A stretch of DNA of 7,590 nucleotides from the NCBI GenBank assembly GCA_007125255.1, contig SLDM01000477.1:1-7590 (forward strand). Reading direction: 5' to 3'. Numbering within the stretch: position 1 is the stretch's first letter; every line of letters begins with the position of its first letter. This document shows, piece after piece, positions 1 to 6,825 of this stretch. The notes under the pieces are model-generated. The model saw only the letters and a program-made list of their open reading frames with translations. It did no database searches and had not been told where the DNA came from. Source of the DNA: Phycisphaerales bacterium. Lineage in GTDB: Bacteria; Planctomycetota; Phycisphaerae; Phycisphaerales; SM1A02. The translations under genes and the position numbers were made by a program.

Positions 1-72
1 GACCGCGATCACGGTTCGTCCGGACGGATCAGAGCGCCGCGTGTGCTGAATCGAGACGCCGCCAGTAACGAA

Positions 73-116
73 CGTGATTCCCGCAGCAAGATGCTGGAAT
101 CACGGGGTATTGCTGC
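73..116 (+). promoter_or_regulatory. Inverted repeat with possible pseudoknot in the cysH leader
   Basis: CGTGATTCC at 73-81 is the exact reverse complement of GGAATCACG at 96-104, giving a perfect 9-bp stem around a 14-nt loop. The loop can form a short inner stem (AGCA 85-88 with TGCT 92-95). Alternatively, its GCAGCAA (83-89) can pair over seven bases with TTGCTGC at 110-116, downstream of the stem, as in an H-type pseudoknot. No U-run follows, so it is not a standard intrinsic terminator. It ends about 27 nt before the Shine-Dalgarno of cysH, a position suited to a cis-acting RNA or a dimeric operator. It matches no riboswitch class I can recognise. The function is inference; the complementarity is directly visible. 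Confidence 0.45.
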
Positions 117-143
117 AGTTCGATCCGCGGGCGGGCGATCAAC

Positions 144-154
144 GGAGAAGGAAG
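144..154 (+). promoter_or_regulatory. Ribosome-binding site of cysH
   Basis: The purine tract GGAGAAGGAAG ends 8 nt before the ATG at 163. This favours that ATG over the in-frame ATG four codons later (175). Confidence 0.7.
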
Positions 155-162
155 TTTGACCC

Positions 163-891
163 ATGACGCGCCAGATGACACGCACCGTCTCGCTGGAGAA
201 GTGGCAGCCGCCGGCCCCGCCGCCGGAGAACCGTCCCGGCTCGGTTGTCGACTGGGCGGTGGATCGGTTCTCGGACCGTGAGATGGCCATGACCACCTCC
301 TTCGGCATGGAAAGCATCGTGCTCATGCATCTGCTCGAACCGCGCGTGCCTAACCTCCGGGTCATCTACGTCGATACGGGCTTTCTCTTCGCCGAGACCC
401 ACGCCCTCCGGGAAAAGCTCACCACGCTCTTTCCGCAGTTCCGATTCGAAGCGGTCAAGCCGCTTCTGAACGCGCAGGAACAGGCCCGCGAGATCCGCCC
501 GGAGCTGTGGAAGGAGAATCCCGACCTGTGCTGCAAGATCCGCAAGGTCGAGCCCCTCCACCGCGCGATCCAGGGCGTGGACATCTGGTTCGCATCTTTG
601 CGGAGGGACCAGTCGCCCAGCCGATGGAATACCCAACTCGTCGAATGGAACTGGCAGTACCAGCTCCTGAAGATCTGTCCGCTCGTGACCTGGTCGCGCC
701 GCAAGGTGTACGACTACCTGGTTGAGCACAACCTCCCGTACAACGAGTTGCACGATCAGGACTACCCCACCGTCGGCTGCACGCACTGCACGAAACCCGT
801 GCCCGGTACCAAGCCGTGGGAGTACTCCCGCGACGGACGGTGGGCCGGGCAGGAGAAGAAGGAGTGCGGCCTGCACGGCGACGGCATCTGA
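163..891 (+). CDS. cysH: Adenylyl-sulfate (APS) reductase, thioredoxin-dependent, Fe-S type
   Basis: Reduces activated sulfate (APS) to sulfite and AMP with thioredoxin in the cytoplasmic assimilatory pathway. The 242-aa protein has the usual family length and layout. A nucleotide-binding loop TTSFGMES lies near residues 44-51, YVDTGFLFAETH at 69-80, and an Arg-rich substrate loop SLRRDQSPSRW at 145-155. The catalytic Cys is in the C-terminal ECGLH motif (C235). A Cys pair at 123-124 and CTHC at 206-209 are the four [4Fe-4S] ligands that mark APS reductases; PAPS-specific CysH enzymes such as that of E. coli lack them. The substrate is therefore probably APS, although some Fe-S enzymes also accept PAPS. 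It is first in the cluster and directly precedes sulfite reductase, which consumes its product. The 80 nt before cysI hold no gene. Confidence 0.95.
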   Translation: MTRQMTRTVSLEKWQPPAPPPENRPGSVVDWAVDRFSDREMAMTTSFGMESIVLMHLLEPRVPNLRVIYVDTGFLFAETHALREKLTTLFPQFRFEAVKPLLNAQEQAREIRPELWKENPDLCCKIRKVEPLHRAIQGVDIWFASLRRDQSPSRWNTQLVEWNWQYQLLKICPLVTWSRRKVYDYLVEHNLPYNELHDQDYPTVGCTHCTKPVPGTKPWEYSRDGRWAGQEKKECGLHGDGI

Positions 892-953
892 GAAATCGCG
901 GTGGAAGCGCACGGACCGAAACGAATCAGAAACGACATCACCACACGACCGAT

Positions 954-963
954 GGAAGTGGAG
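954..963 (+). promoter_or_regulatory. Ribosome-binding site that sets the cysI start
   Basis: GGAAGTGGAG ends 8 nt before the ATG at 972. The reading frame stays open back to a GTG at 816 inside cysH, but the extra residues are Arg-rich and unlike the family, so 972 is preferred. Confidence 0.65.
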
Positions 964-971
964 TTCGCACG

Positions 972-2795
972 ATGGCAGAGAAGCAGTCAGCAGCATCCGA
1001 CAACGGCCACCCGCAGCCGCGACGCCTCCCCGAAAAGCCCTCCAAGGTGGAGAAGGTCAAGGAGGAAGGCCGCTACCTGCGCGGCGGGATCGGCGAAACG
1101 CTGGAAAATCCCGAAACCTCCCACTTCGAGGATCAGGACCTTAACCTGCTCAAGGCGCACGGCATCTACCAGCAGTACGACCGGGATGTCCGCGCCGCCA
1201 AGAAGGACCGCGAGTACACCCTGATGATCCGCGCCCGGATTCCCGCGGGCATCCTCTCCGCCGAGCAGTACCTCCAGCTCGATGCGCTCGCGAAGGAGTA
1301 CGGCCAGGAAAGAATGCGGCTCACCACCCGCCAGTCGATTCAGTACCACGGCGTGATCAAGGGCGATATCAAGAAGCTCATCCGCGGCATGAACGAGCGG
1401 CTCGTCTCCACCCTCGCCGCGTGCGGCGACGTGATGCGGAACGTCATGTGCTGTCCGATCATCAACGATGATCCGGCCCGCGCGGCGATCCAGAAGACCT
1501 CGGAGCGCATCGCCCTTGAACTGGCGCCGAAGAGCGGCGCGTACCACGACATCTGGCTCAACGGTGAGAAGCTCGACCACGATGACCCTCTTCTGAAGGA
1601 TCCGCCCCGGAACGGCAGGGAACCGGATGAATTCGAGGTCGAACCGCTTTACGGCAAACTCTACCTGCCGCGCAAGTTCAAGATGGGCATCGCCATGCAG
1701 GATGACAACTGTATCGATGTCTATACCCAGGACTGCGGCCTGATCGCCATTGTTGATGATGACACCCGCGCCCTGAAGGGCTACAACCTTCTCGTCGGCG
1801 GCGGGCTCGGCATGACCCACCGCAAGGCCGACACCTTCGCCCGGCTCGCGACCCTCATCGGGTCGATCGCGCCGGACCAGGCGGTCGACGCCGTTCGCAC
1901 CGTCATCGAGATCTTTCGCGATTTCGGCAACCGCGAAGACCGGCGCCATGCCCGGCTGAAGTACACCATCGAAGAGTTCGGCGTGGATTGGTTTATTGAA
2001 GAGTTCAATCGCCGCGCGCCGTTTTCGCTGCAACCGCCGGTCGAGCAGAGGCCCCTGGAGCACCAGAACCATCTCGGCTGGATCGATCAGGGCGACGGAC
2101 AATGGACCTACGGCCTCTACGTCGAGAACGGCCGCCTGCGGGATGCCGATGGCGTGAACAAGCTGACCGGCGTGCGCGAGGTCGTGCGCGAACTTCAGGC
2201 CGATGTCCGGATCACGGCGGAGCAGAATCTCCTCTTCACCCATGTCCCGGCCGGCAGGAAGGATCGCCTGATCGAGATTCTGCGCGAGCACAACGTGCCG
2301 CTCAACGAAGAGATCTCGGCGGTGCGCCGCAATGCCATGGCCTGCCCCGCCCTGCCGACGTGCGGCCTCGCGCTCGCCGATGCCGAACGCGTCCTTCCGG
2401 ACATCCTCACCGAACTGGAAGGCGTATTGCATGAGCTCGGCCTGGGCGAGGATGAGATCGGCGTGCGCATGACCGGTTGCCCCAACGGCTGCGCCCGGCC
2501 GTACACCGCGGACATCGCCTTCGTCGGGCGCGGTCCCGGCGCATACGACGTCTACTGCGGCGGGCGGCTCGCCGGCGACCGGCTGGTTGATCTGCTGGCG
2601 GAGAAGGTGAGCACCGAGGAGATCATCCCCACGCTGCGGCCGCTGCTGGAGCAGTACGTCCAGGAGCGTGAAACCGGCGAGGGGTTCGGCGACTGGTGGC
2701 AGCGCGCCCTCGGCCGCCGGAATGAACCGCGAACACTGCTCCGCGGATCAAAGGACATCTACAACCCCACACTGCGCGGCGAGCCGATGGGATAA
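972..2795 (+). CDS. cysI: Assimilatory sulfite reductase hemoprotein (siroheme, [4Fe-4S])
   Basis: Catalyses six-electron reduction of sulfite to sulfide. The 607-aa protein shows the two duplicated nitrite/sulfite reductase halves. The anion-binding residues known from E. coli CysI are all present: Arg120 (in LTTRQSIQYHG), Arg156 (in MRNVMCCP), and Lys235 and Lys237 (in LPRKFKMG). The cluster ligands are C458 and C464 (ACPALPTCGLAL) and C503 and C507 (TGCPNGC), with the same CX5C, 38 residues, CX3C spacing as in E. coli. A GLGMTH motif lies at 278-283. The N-terminal 35 or so residues are hydrophilic and Lys-rich, somewhat longer than usual. No flavoprotein subunit CysJ lies nearby, so the electron donor (a CysJ elsewhere or ferredoxin) is undecided. 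The siroheme genes follow 5 nt downstream, matching its cofactor need. Confidence 0.95.
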   Translation: MAEKQSAASDNGHPQPRRLPEKPSKVEKVKEEGRYLRGGIGETLENPETSHFEDQDLNLLKAHGIYQQYDRDVRAAKKDREYTLMIRARIPAGILSAEQYLQLDALAKEYGQERMRLTTRQSIQYHGVIKGDIKKLIRGMNERLVSTLAACGDVMRNVMCCPIINDDPARAAIQKTSERIALELAPKSGAYHDIWLNGEKLDHDDPLLKDPPRNGREPDEFEVEPLYGKLYLPRKFKMGIAMQDDNCIDVYTQDCGLIAIVDDDTRALKGYNLLVGGGLGMTHRKADTFARLATLIGSIAPDQAVDAVRTVIEIFRDFGNREDRRHARLKYTIEEFGVDWFIEEFNRRAPFSLQPPVEQRPLEHQNHLGWIDQGDGQWTYGLYVENGRLRDADGVNKLTGVREVVRELQADVRITAEQNLLFTHVPAGRKDRLIEILREHNVPLNEEISAVRRNAMACPALPTCGLALADAERVLPDILTELEGVLHELGLGEDEIGVRMTGCPNGCARPYTADIAFVGRGPGAYDVYCGGRLAGDRLVDLLAEKVSTEEIIPTLRPLLEQYVQERETGEGFGDWWQRALGRRNEPRTLLRGSKDIYNPTLRGEPMG

Positions 2796-2800
2796 CCCTC

Positions 2801-3598
2801 ATGTCGATCACACCCAAAGACATCACGCTGGTCATGGCCGCCCACGGCGCGACGGACGATCCGCGCTGCGCGGCCCCGGTGGAGCGTCACGCCGAAGTGA
2901 TCCGCGCCATGAACATCTACCGTGAAGTGCGGTGCGTCTACTGGAAACAGCCGCCGCATTTCGGTGAACTCTATGATCTCACGCCGACCGGCGATCTGCT
3001 GATCGTGCCGGTCATGACCGCGAGCGGCTATTACACGAACGTCGTCCTGCCGCGCGAGCTGAAGCTCGAGCAGCCCCCGGCGAATCGGAACGTGATGGTG
3101 ACCGCGCCGGTCGGCGAACTCGACGAGATGGCCGATCTGATCATCGAACAGGCGGTGCTTGCCGCCGCCGATACCGGCGTGGAAGTGAGCGATGCGCACC
3201 TGCTGCTGATCGGTCACGGCACGCCGCGTGACCCGGTGCGCAGCGGCGCGACCACGTACCGCCACGCCGAAACGGTTCGTCACCGGAAGGTCTTCCGCAG
3301 CGTCCACGCCGGCTTCCTCGAACAGGACCCGACGGTGGCGGACGCCTTCGCCGCAATTCCCGGCTCAGAACCGGTCATTGTCGTGCCGTACCTGATCGCT
3401 TCCGGCGGGCACGGCGCCGATGACATTCCCTCGGATCTCGGGGAGGCCCCCGGAACCCGGACCGCCACGATCGGAATTCGTCCGGTCCTCTTCGCCGACG
3501 CCGTTGGAGAACACCCCCGTACCGTGCACCTCATCCTCAATTGCGCCGAGCACACCCTCATGCAGGTGAATCGGGCGGATCGGAGAAACGCGGGATGA
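2801..3598 (+). CDS. sirB: Two-domain CbiX/SirB-type sirohydrochlorin chelatase
   Basis: Likely inserts Fe2+ into sirohydrochlorin, the last step to siroheme. The 265-aa protein has two CbiX-like halves. The N-terminal half has VMAAHGATDDP (His15) and KQPPHFGEL, then VMTASGYYTN (about 71-80), where the second metal-binding His of the family is replaced by Tyr. The C-terminal half has LLLIGHGTPRDP (His139), GFLEQDP (171-177) and SGGHGADDIPSDL (His204), which is the typical second His region. The active site probably centres on the C-terminal half. The start lies 5 nt after the cysI stop with only a weak Shine-Dalgarno, so translational coupling is likely. Position between sulfite reductase and SUMT argues for siroheme and Fe2+, not cobalt, but sequence alone does not exclude a cobaltochelatase. 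The last four bases overlap cobA. Confidence 0.85.
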   Translation: MSITPKDITLVMAAHGATDDPRCAAPVERHAEVIRAMNIYREVRCVYWKQPPHFGELYDLTPTGDLLIVPVMTASGYYTNVVLPRELKLEQPPANRNVMVTAPVGELDEMADLIIEQAVLAAADTGVEVSDAHLLLIGHGTPRDPVRSGATTYRHAETVRHRKVFRSVHAGFLEQDPTVADAFAAIPGSEPVIVVPYLIASGGHGADDIPSDLGEAPGTRTATIGIRPVLFADAVGEHPRTVHLILNCAEHTLMQVNRADRRNAG

Positions 3599-4413
3599 GT
3601 CACCCGGAACCCGATCTCCCCGCTCCCGCGCCGTTCCGCCCATCCGGCGGCCGCATCACGCTGATCGGCGCCGGGCCGGGCGATCCGGAACTGATCACGC
3701 TGAAGGGGCTGCGCCGACTGCGCGAAGCGGACGCCGTGCTGTACGACCGGCTCGCGCCGCAGACGCTGCGCGACGAGGCTCCACAGGCCGAATGGATCGA
3801 CGTCGGCAAGTTTCCCGGCCGGCCGAAGCCGAGCCAGCCGTGGATCAACGCACTTCTGCTCGAGCACGCCCAGCGAGGCCGCCACGTGGTGCGACTCAAG
3901 GGCGGCGACCCGTTCGTCTTCGGCCGGGGCGGAGAAGAACTGCTCGCCGCGATTGAAAGCGGCATTCCCTGTGAAGTCGTGCCGGGCGTGACCGCCGGCA
4001 TCGGCCTCCCGGGCGCGCTCGGCGTGCCGGTCACCCACCGCGGCGTTTCCCGCGCTGTCGCTTTCGTCACCGCGGTCAGTGATTGGGATCACCCCGACAA
4101 CACCCCGGGCGAAGAGCCGCAGATCGATCAGGTCGCCCAAGTGGACACCATCTGCATCTACATGGGCCTTTCGCAATTGAGCGCGATCACCGCGCGACTG
4201 ATCGAGCTCGGACGCGATCCCGAGACCCCGGCCATGAGCATCAGCAGCGGCGGGACGGATCGTGAACGTTCGGTGACTTCCACCCTGCAGCACCTGGCGC
4301 GGGACGTGTCGGAAGCGGAGCTTGCTTCGCCCGTGCTCACCGTCATCGGCGGTGTCGTGGCGCTGCGCGACCGGGCGGACCATCCGGAGTCGGTTCAGGA
4401 GGTGCGTGCGTGA
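3595..4413 (+). CDS. cobA: Uroporphyrinogen-III C-methyltransferase (SUMT)
   Basis: Uses two S-adenosylmethionines to methylate uroporphyrinogen III at C2 and C7, giving precorrin-2, the branch point to siroheme and cobalamin. The 272-aa protein is the stand-alone form, without the dehydrogenase/chelatase domain of CysG. Family motifs in order are IGAGPGDPELITLKGLRRL (24-42), DAVLYDRL (46-53), VRLKGGDPFVFGRGGEE (99-115), VVPGVTAGIGLPGALGVPVTHR (128-149) and IYMG (188-191). The C-terminal GGTDRERSVTSTL segment stands where many SUMTs have a Gln-rich GT..Q motif, a modest divergence. The ATG overlaps the sirB stop (ATGA), and GGAG at 3582-3585 is a suitable Shine-Dalgarno. A TTG further upstream (3541) lies inside sirB and is unlikely. 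Roughly 20 residues precede the first strand, a little longer than usual. Confidence 0.93.
   Translation: MSHPEPDLPAPAPFRPSGGRITLIGAGPGDPELITLKGLRRLREADAVLYDRLAPQTLRDEAPQAEWIDVGKFPGRPKPSQPWINALLLEHAQRGRHVVRLKGGDPFVFGRGGEELLAAIESGIPCEVVPGVTAGIGLPGALGVPVTHRGVSRAVAFVTAVSDWDHPDNTPGEEPQIDQVAQVDTICIYMGLSQLSAITARLIELGRDPETPAMSISSGGTDRERSVTSTLQHLARDVSEAELASPVLTVIGGVVALRDRADHPESVQEVRA
4397..4404 (+). promoter_or_regulatory. Strong ribosome-binding site for the GTG start of hemA
   Basis: AGGAGGTG, near the full anti-16S complement, lies inside the 3' end of cobA and ends 5 nt before the GTG at 4410. The GTG overlaps the cobA stop as GTGA. This is the best Shine-Dalgarno in the window and argues that the short HemA N-terminus is genuine. 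Confidence 0.75.
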
Positions 4414-5615
4414 GTCGCTCAATCGCAGCAAGGCCCCCGCAGCTCGTCAACATCCGCTTCGGGCGTGAAGATGCGCTGCGCGATTGCGCCGCTGAGCTTC
4501 GTCAGAATCCGAATCTGCAGGAACTTCTTCCACTGGTCACGTGCGAGCGGCATGAACTCTTCGCCATCGTGCGCGAGAATTCGATTGGACCTGATTTGCA
4601 GGTGTCCTTCACCGGTCCCGACGCAGCATTGCGGCTGTTTCAGATTGCCGCGGGCGTGCTCAGCGCCATCCCCGGTGAGCGGAGTATCGCCCAGCAACTG
4701 ACAACACAACTGCGCCAGGCCTGCCGGTCGGGCGAGGCCGGGACGCTTCTCTCCGCACTGGTACGGCGCGCCTGCTCGGCCGGCGAGAAGCTGCGCGAGC
4801 GCGTGGAGCGCGAGACGCCCGTTCTGGAACTGCCCGAGCTCGTGGCTCAGTTCATCTCGGATCGGTTGCGCGACGGTGCGGATCGCCCCATCACTCTGCT
4901 TGGTTCCGGGGAGCTCGGTCGGGGGATCGCAACCTCGCTCGCCTCCCGAGGTCCGGCGCCGACCCGATGGGCGACACGCTCCCTGCGGCCGGAGAGCCCC
5001 GCCACGTGTTCGATCGAGCATGCCCTGGCCGCACTGGAGCGTGACGCGATTCTGATCACCGCGCTCGGCGGCGATGAGCCGATTCCGCTGCCGAACGAAC
5101 GGCATGATCTCTTCACGATCGATCTCGGCTCGCCGCGGAACCTTGAGCACGCGGATGTGACAATGACGGACATCGTCGAAGTATCGCGAGCGCAGCTCGA
5201 AGCGCAGCGCATCGGTGTGGAGCGGGCCGCCCATCGCCTGCCGGCCCGCGCCGAGGCCGCCCTGGCCGAGACGCTCTGCCCACGGATGACCGGCATCAAT
5301 CGATCCATCGCGCAGTTTCGAGAGGCGATCGTGGAACGGGAGCTGATCCGCATGGAGCCGATCCTGAAGAAGCTCTCCGGGGAAGATGCGGAAAAACTGC
5401 GCAAGTCGATCCAGCACACGGCGGCGCGGACCGCGCATCCAATGCATGAATACGCCAATGCGCTCGGTCGTCAGGGCCGTGCCGACGAAGCGCAGTGCAT
5501 GATCGATCATCTCCTCGGCACGCGTATCGGCTGGGGGGAGGCACGGAGGGTAGGCGACGGAGCGACGGAGGGGCAAAGCGACGAAGGGGTGGAGTACGTC
5601 GGCGAGCGCTATTGA
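4410..5615 (+). CDS. hemA: Glutamyl-tRNA reductase, divergent
   Basis: Predicted to reduce Glu-tRNA(Glu) to glutamate-1-semialdehyde, precursor of 5-aminolevulinate. The 401-aa protein has the three GluTR regions. The N-terminal catalytic region carries LVTCERHELF (about 42-51) with nucleophile Cys45, where the family normally has TCNR. An NADPH Rossmann region has LLGSGELGRGIA (163-174). The dimerisation region begins with NRSIAQFREAIVERELIR (297-314) followed by KKLSGEDAEKLRKSI. Departures are clear. The usual N-terminal segment with a His-Lys/Arg-Thr-Ala-Pro motif is absent, the His of the normal HLF motif is Arg75, and the GEPQILGQ motif reads GERSIAQQ. Residues from about 374 onward are low-complexity and encoded by an 8-bp repeat, so they are probably not part of the fold. 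It shares an operon with siroheme genes. A paralogue elsewhere is possible. Confidence 0.78.
   Translation: MSRSIAARPPQLVNIRFGREDALRDCAAELRQNPNLQELLPLVTCERHELFAIVRENSIGPDLQVSFTGPDAALRLFQIAAGVLSAIPGERSIAQQLTTQLRQACRSGEAGTLLSALVRRACSAGEKLRERVERETPVLELPELVAQFISDRLRDGADRPITLLGSGELGRGIATSLASRGPAPTRWATRSLRPESPATCSIEHALAALERDAILITALGGDEPIPLPNERHDLFTIDLGSPRNLEHADVTMTDIVEVSRAQLEAQRIGVERAAHRLPARAEAALAETLCPRMTGINRSIAQFREAIVERELIRMEPILKKLSGEDAEKLRKSIQHTAARTAHPMHEYANALGRQGRADEAQCMIDHLLGTRIGWGEARRVGDGATEGQSDEGVEYVGERY
5538..5593 (+). repeat. Octamer-repeat element copy A, inside the 3' end of hemA
   Basis: Degenerate 8-bp units of consensus RAGYGACG. In order they are GAGGCACG (5538), a 6-bp GAGGGT, AGGCGACG, GAGCGACG, GAGGGGCA, AAGCGACG and AAGGGGTG. 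The first 22 bp (5538-5559) match the core of copies B and C. It is read in frame as the Gly/Glu/Arg-rich tail of HemA, which suggests that the repeat invaded or expanded into the gene end. Confidence 0.7.
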
Positions 5616-5699
5616 TCGGGAATCCAGGGGGCGCGCCGAGAAGGTACCGTGCACAGAAACCGTCCCGCTCTCGTGGATAAGCCCCCAATGCCATGACCT

Positions 5700-5753
5700 C
5701 GTCACTCCGTCACTTCGTCACTTCGTCACTTCCCCTCCGTGCCTTCGTGCCTT
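5700..5753 (-). repeat. Octamer-repeat element copy B, inverted, upstream of hemB
   Basis: On the + strand the units are CGTCACTC, three times CGTCACTT, a 6-bp CCCCTC, then twice CGTGCCTT, in exact 8-bp phase apart from the 6-bp unit. The reverse complement has the same order as copies A and C: AAGGCACG, GAGGGG, AAGTGACG and further units. The segment 5704-5724 is the exact reverse complement of 6811-6831 in copy C, so hemB lies between inverted repeats. This is the most regular of the three copies. Confidence 0.85.
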
Positions 5754-5782
5754 GACTTAAAATCAAACTCGCGGTTCACATT
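5752..5782 (+). promoter_or_regulatory. Weak candidate promoter for hemB
   Basis: TTGACT at 5752-5757 resembles a -35 box and overlaps the end of repeat copy B. The best -10 at 18-19 bp spacing (TCACAT 5776-5781 or CACATT 5777-5782) matches the consensus at only three of six positions. The location, 25-30 nt before the hemB ATG, is sensible, but the match is weak. Confidence 0.22.
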
Positions 5783-5808
5783 TCTCAACTCACCCGATCT
5801 CTCATCCC

Positions 5809-6825
5809 ATGCCCCCTCAAGATCTTCCATCCCGGCCCCGGCGTTTGCGGCGAACCGAAACGATTCGCGCGCTCGTGCGTGAGACTACGCTGGCGCCGCG
5901 CCAGCTCGTCCTGCCGCTCTTCCTGATCGAGGGCGAAGGGAACGCGGAATCGGTCGACGCGATGCCGGGGTGCGCGCGTCTCTCCATTGATCTCGCGATC
6001 CACCAGGCCGAACACGCCATTGAGCTCGGTGTACACTCGTTCGCGCTCTTTCCCGCCGTGGCGCGTGAGAAGAAATCGCCGGACGGCCGGGAGGGTCTGC
6101 GGGAGGATAATCTGCTCTGCCGCGCGGTCATCGCGATGCGGCGGGCCCTGCCCGAAGCGTGTCTGATCACCGATATCGCGCTCGATCCCTACTCCAGTCT
6201 CGGCCATGACGGCATCGTGAGCCCGGACGGCCGCGTGCTCAATGACGAAACGGTCGAGCTGCTCACGCACATGGCGCAGTTGCACGCGCAGGTCGGCGCG
6301 GATTTCGTCGCCCCGTCGGACATGATGGACGGCCGGGTCGGCGCGATCCGGCGCGGGCTCGATGGGGCGGGTTTCGCCGAGACCGGCATCATCAGCTACG
6401 CGGCGAAGTACGCATCGGCGTTCTACGGCCCGTTCCGGGAAGCGCTTGATTCGGCGCCGATCGATGCGCCGAATGTGCCGCGGCACAAGAAGACCTACCA
6501 GATGGATCCGGCAAACGCGCGGGAAGCATTGCGTGAGGCGGCGCTCGATGAGGCGGAAGGGGCGGACATCCTGCTCGTCAAGCCCGGCCTGCCGTGTCTC
6601 GACATCATCTCGCGCCTGCGTGAACGGACGACCCTGCCGATCGCCGCTTACCAGGTCAGCGGGGAATACGCGATGATCAGGAGCGCGGCGGAGCTCGGCC
6701 GGCTGGACGAAACCGCGGCGCTGGTCGAATCGCTGACCGCGCTCGCCCGCGCGGGCGCGGATGTGATTTTCAGCTATTACGCAATGGAGTATGCCGGGTG
6801 GTACCGTTTGGAAGTGACGAAGTGA
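5809..6825 (+). CDS. hemB: Delta-aminolevulinic acid dehydratase (porphobilinogen synthase)
   Basis: Condenses two 5-aminolevulinates to porphobilinogen. The 338-aa protein is full length and well conserved. Schiff-base Lys200 lies in ISYAAKYASAFYGPFR and catalytic Lys258 in LLVKPGLPCLDI. The active-site metal loop is TDIALDPYSSLGHDG (121-135), with Asp and Ala where zinc enzymes have Cys. This makes it the zinc-independent, Mg2+-stimulated type seen in Pseudomonas and Bradyrhizobium. The allosteric-Mg region TYQMDPANAREALREAALDEAEGAD (229-253) is typical. The ATG lacks a Shine-Dalgarno: the preceding bases are CT-rich (cgatctctcatccc), so initiation may be leaderless or SD-independent. The last four residues and the stop codon (TGA 6823-6825) are encoded by octamer-repeat copy C. 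The 174 nt up to the convergent hemD hold no other gene. Confidence 0.97.
   Translation: MPPQDLPSRPRRLRRTETIRALVRETTLAPRQLVLPLFLIEGEGNAESVDAMPGCARLSIDLAIHQAEHAIELGVHSFALFPAVAREKKSPDGREGLREDNLLCRAVIAMRRALPEACLITDIALDPYSSLGHDGIVSPDGRVLNDETVELLTHMAQLHAQVGADFVAPSDMMDGRVGAIRRGLDGAGFAETGIISYAAKYASAFYGPFREALDSAPIDAPNVPRHKKTYQMDPANAREALREAALDEAEGADILLVKPGLPCLDIISRLRERTTLPIAAYQVSGEYAMIRSAAELGRLDETAALVESLTALARAGADVIFSYYAMEYAGWYRLEVTK

Larger units (their letters stand above)
1..162 (+). other. Leader region upstream of cysH, no assignable gene
   Basis: No gene can be named here. One forward frame ends at a TGA at 47-49 after the residues TAITVRPDGSERRVC and could be the last codons of a gene entering from the left. 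Another frame stays open until the TGA at 157-159, but its translation is rich in Arg and Ser and looks non-coding. The region carries a strong inverted repeat (73-104) and a good ribosome-binding site for cysH. I see no convincing sigma-70 promoter. The upstream gene, if any, cannot be identified from so few residues. Confidence 0.4.
5616..5808. other. Spacer between hemA and hemB
   Basis: This 193-nt stretch holds no gene. Its middle (5700-5753) is octamer-repeat copy B. Small restriction-type palindromes (GGCGCGCC, GGTACC, GTGCAC) occur near 5630-5655 but suggest nothing functional. No hairpin followed by a T-run marks a terminator for hemA. The final 50 nt are the most AT-rich of the spacer and probably hold the hemB start signals. 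Confidence 0.6.

Noticed and set aside
73..104. Hairpin as intrinsic terminator of an upstream gene
   Set aside because: No T-run follows the stem (the next bases are GGGTATTG). It was kept as a possible regulatory element instead.
816..971. N-terminal extension of cysI starting at a GTG within cysH
   Set aside because: The added 52 residues are unlike sulfite reductases, and a well-spaced Shine-Dalgarno precedes the ATG at 972.
987..2432. Long minus-strand open frame of 481 codons
   Set aside because: It lies antisense to cysI, whose motifs are unmistakable. Its composition is what GC-rich third positions produce on the opposite strand, and it has no recognisable motif.
3280..4431. Minus-strand open frame of 383 codons across sirB and cobA
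   Set aside because: It spans two clearly coding forward genes and shows no family signature.
5627..5686. GGGGGC and GCCCCC as a terminator stem after hemA
   Set aside because: The arms are only 6 bp, with a loop of about 48 nt and no T-run.
4419..5705. Minus-strand open frame of 428 codons opposite hemA
   Set aside because: Shadow of hemA. The forward protein has GluTR motifs, an excellent Shine-Dalgarno and operon overlap; the reverse frame has none of these.
5700..5753. Possible CRISPR array
   Set aside because: Units are only 8 bp in direct tandem with no unique spacers, so this is a short tandem repeat.
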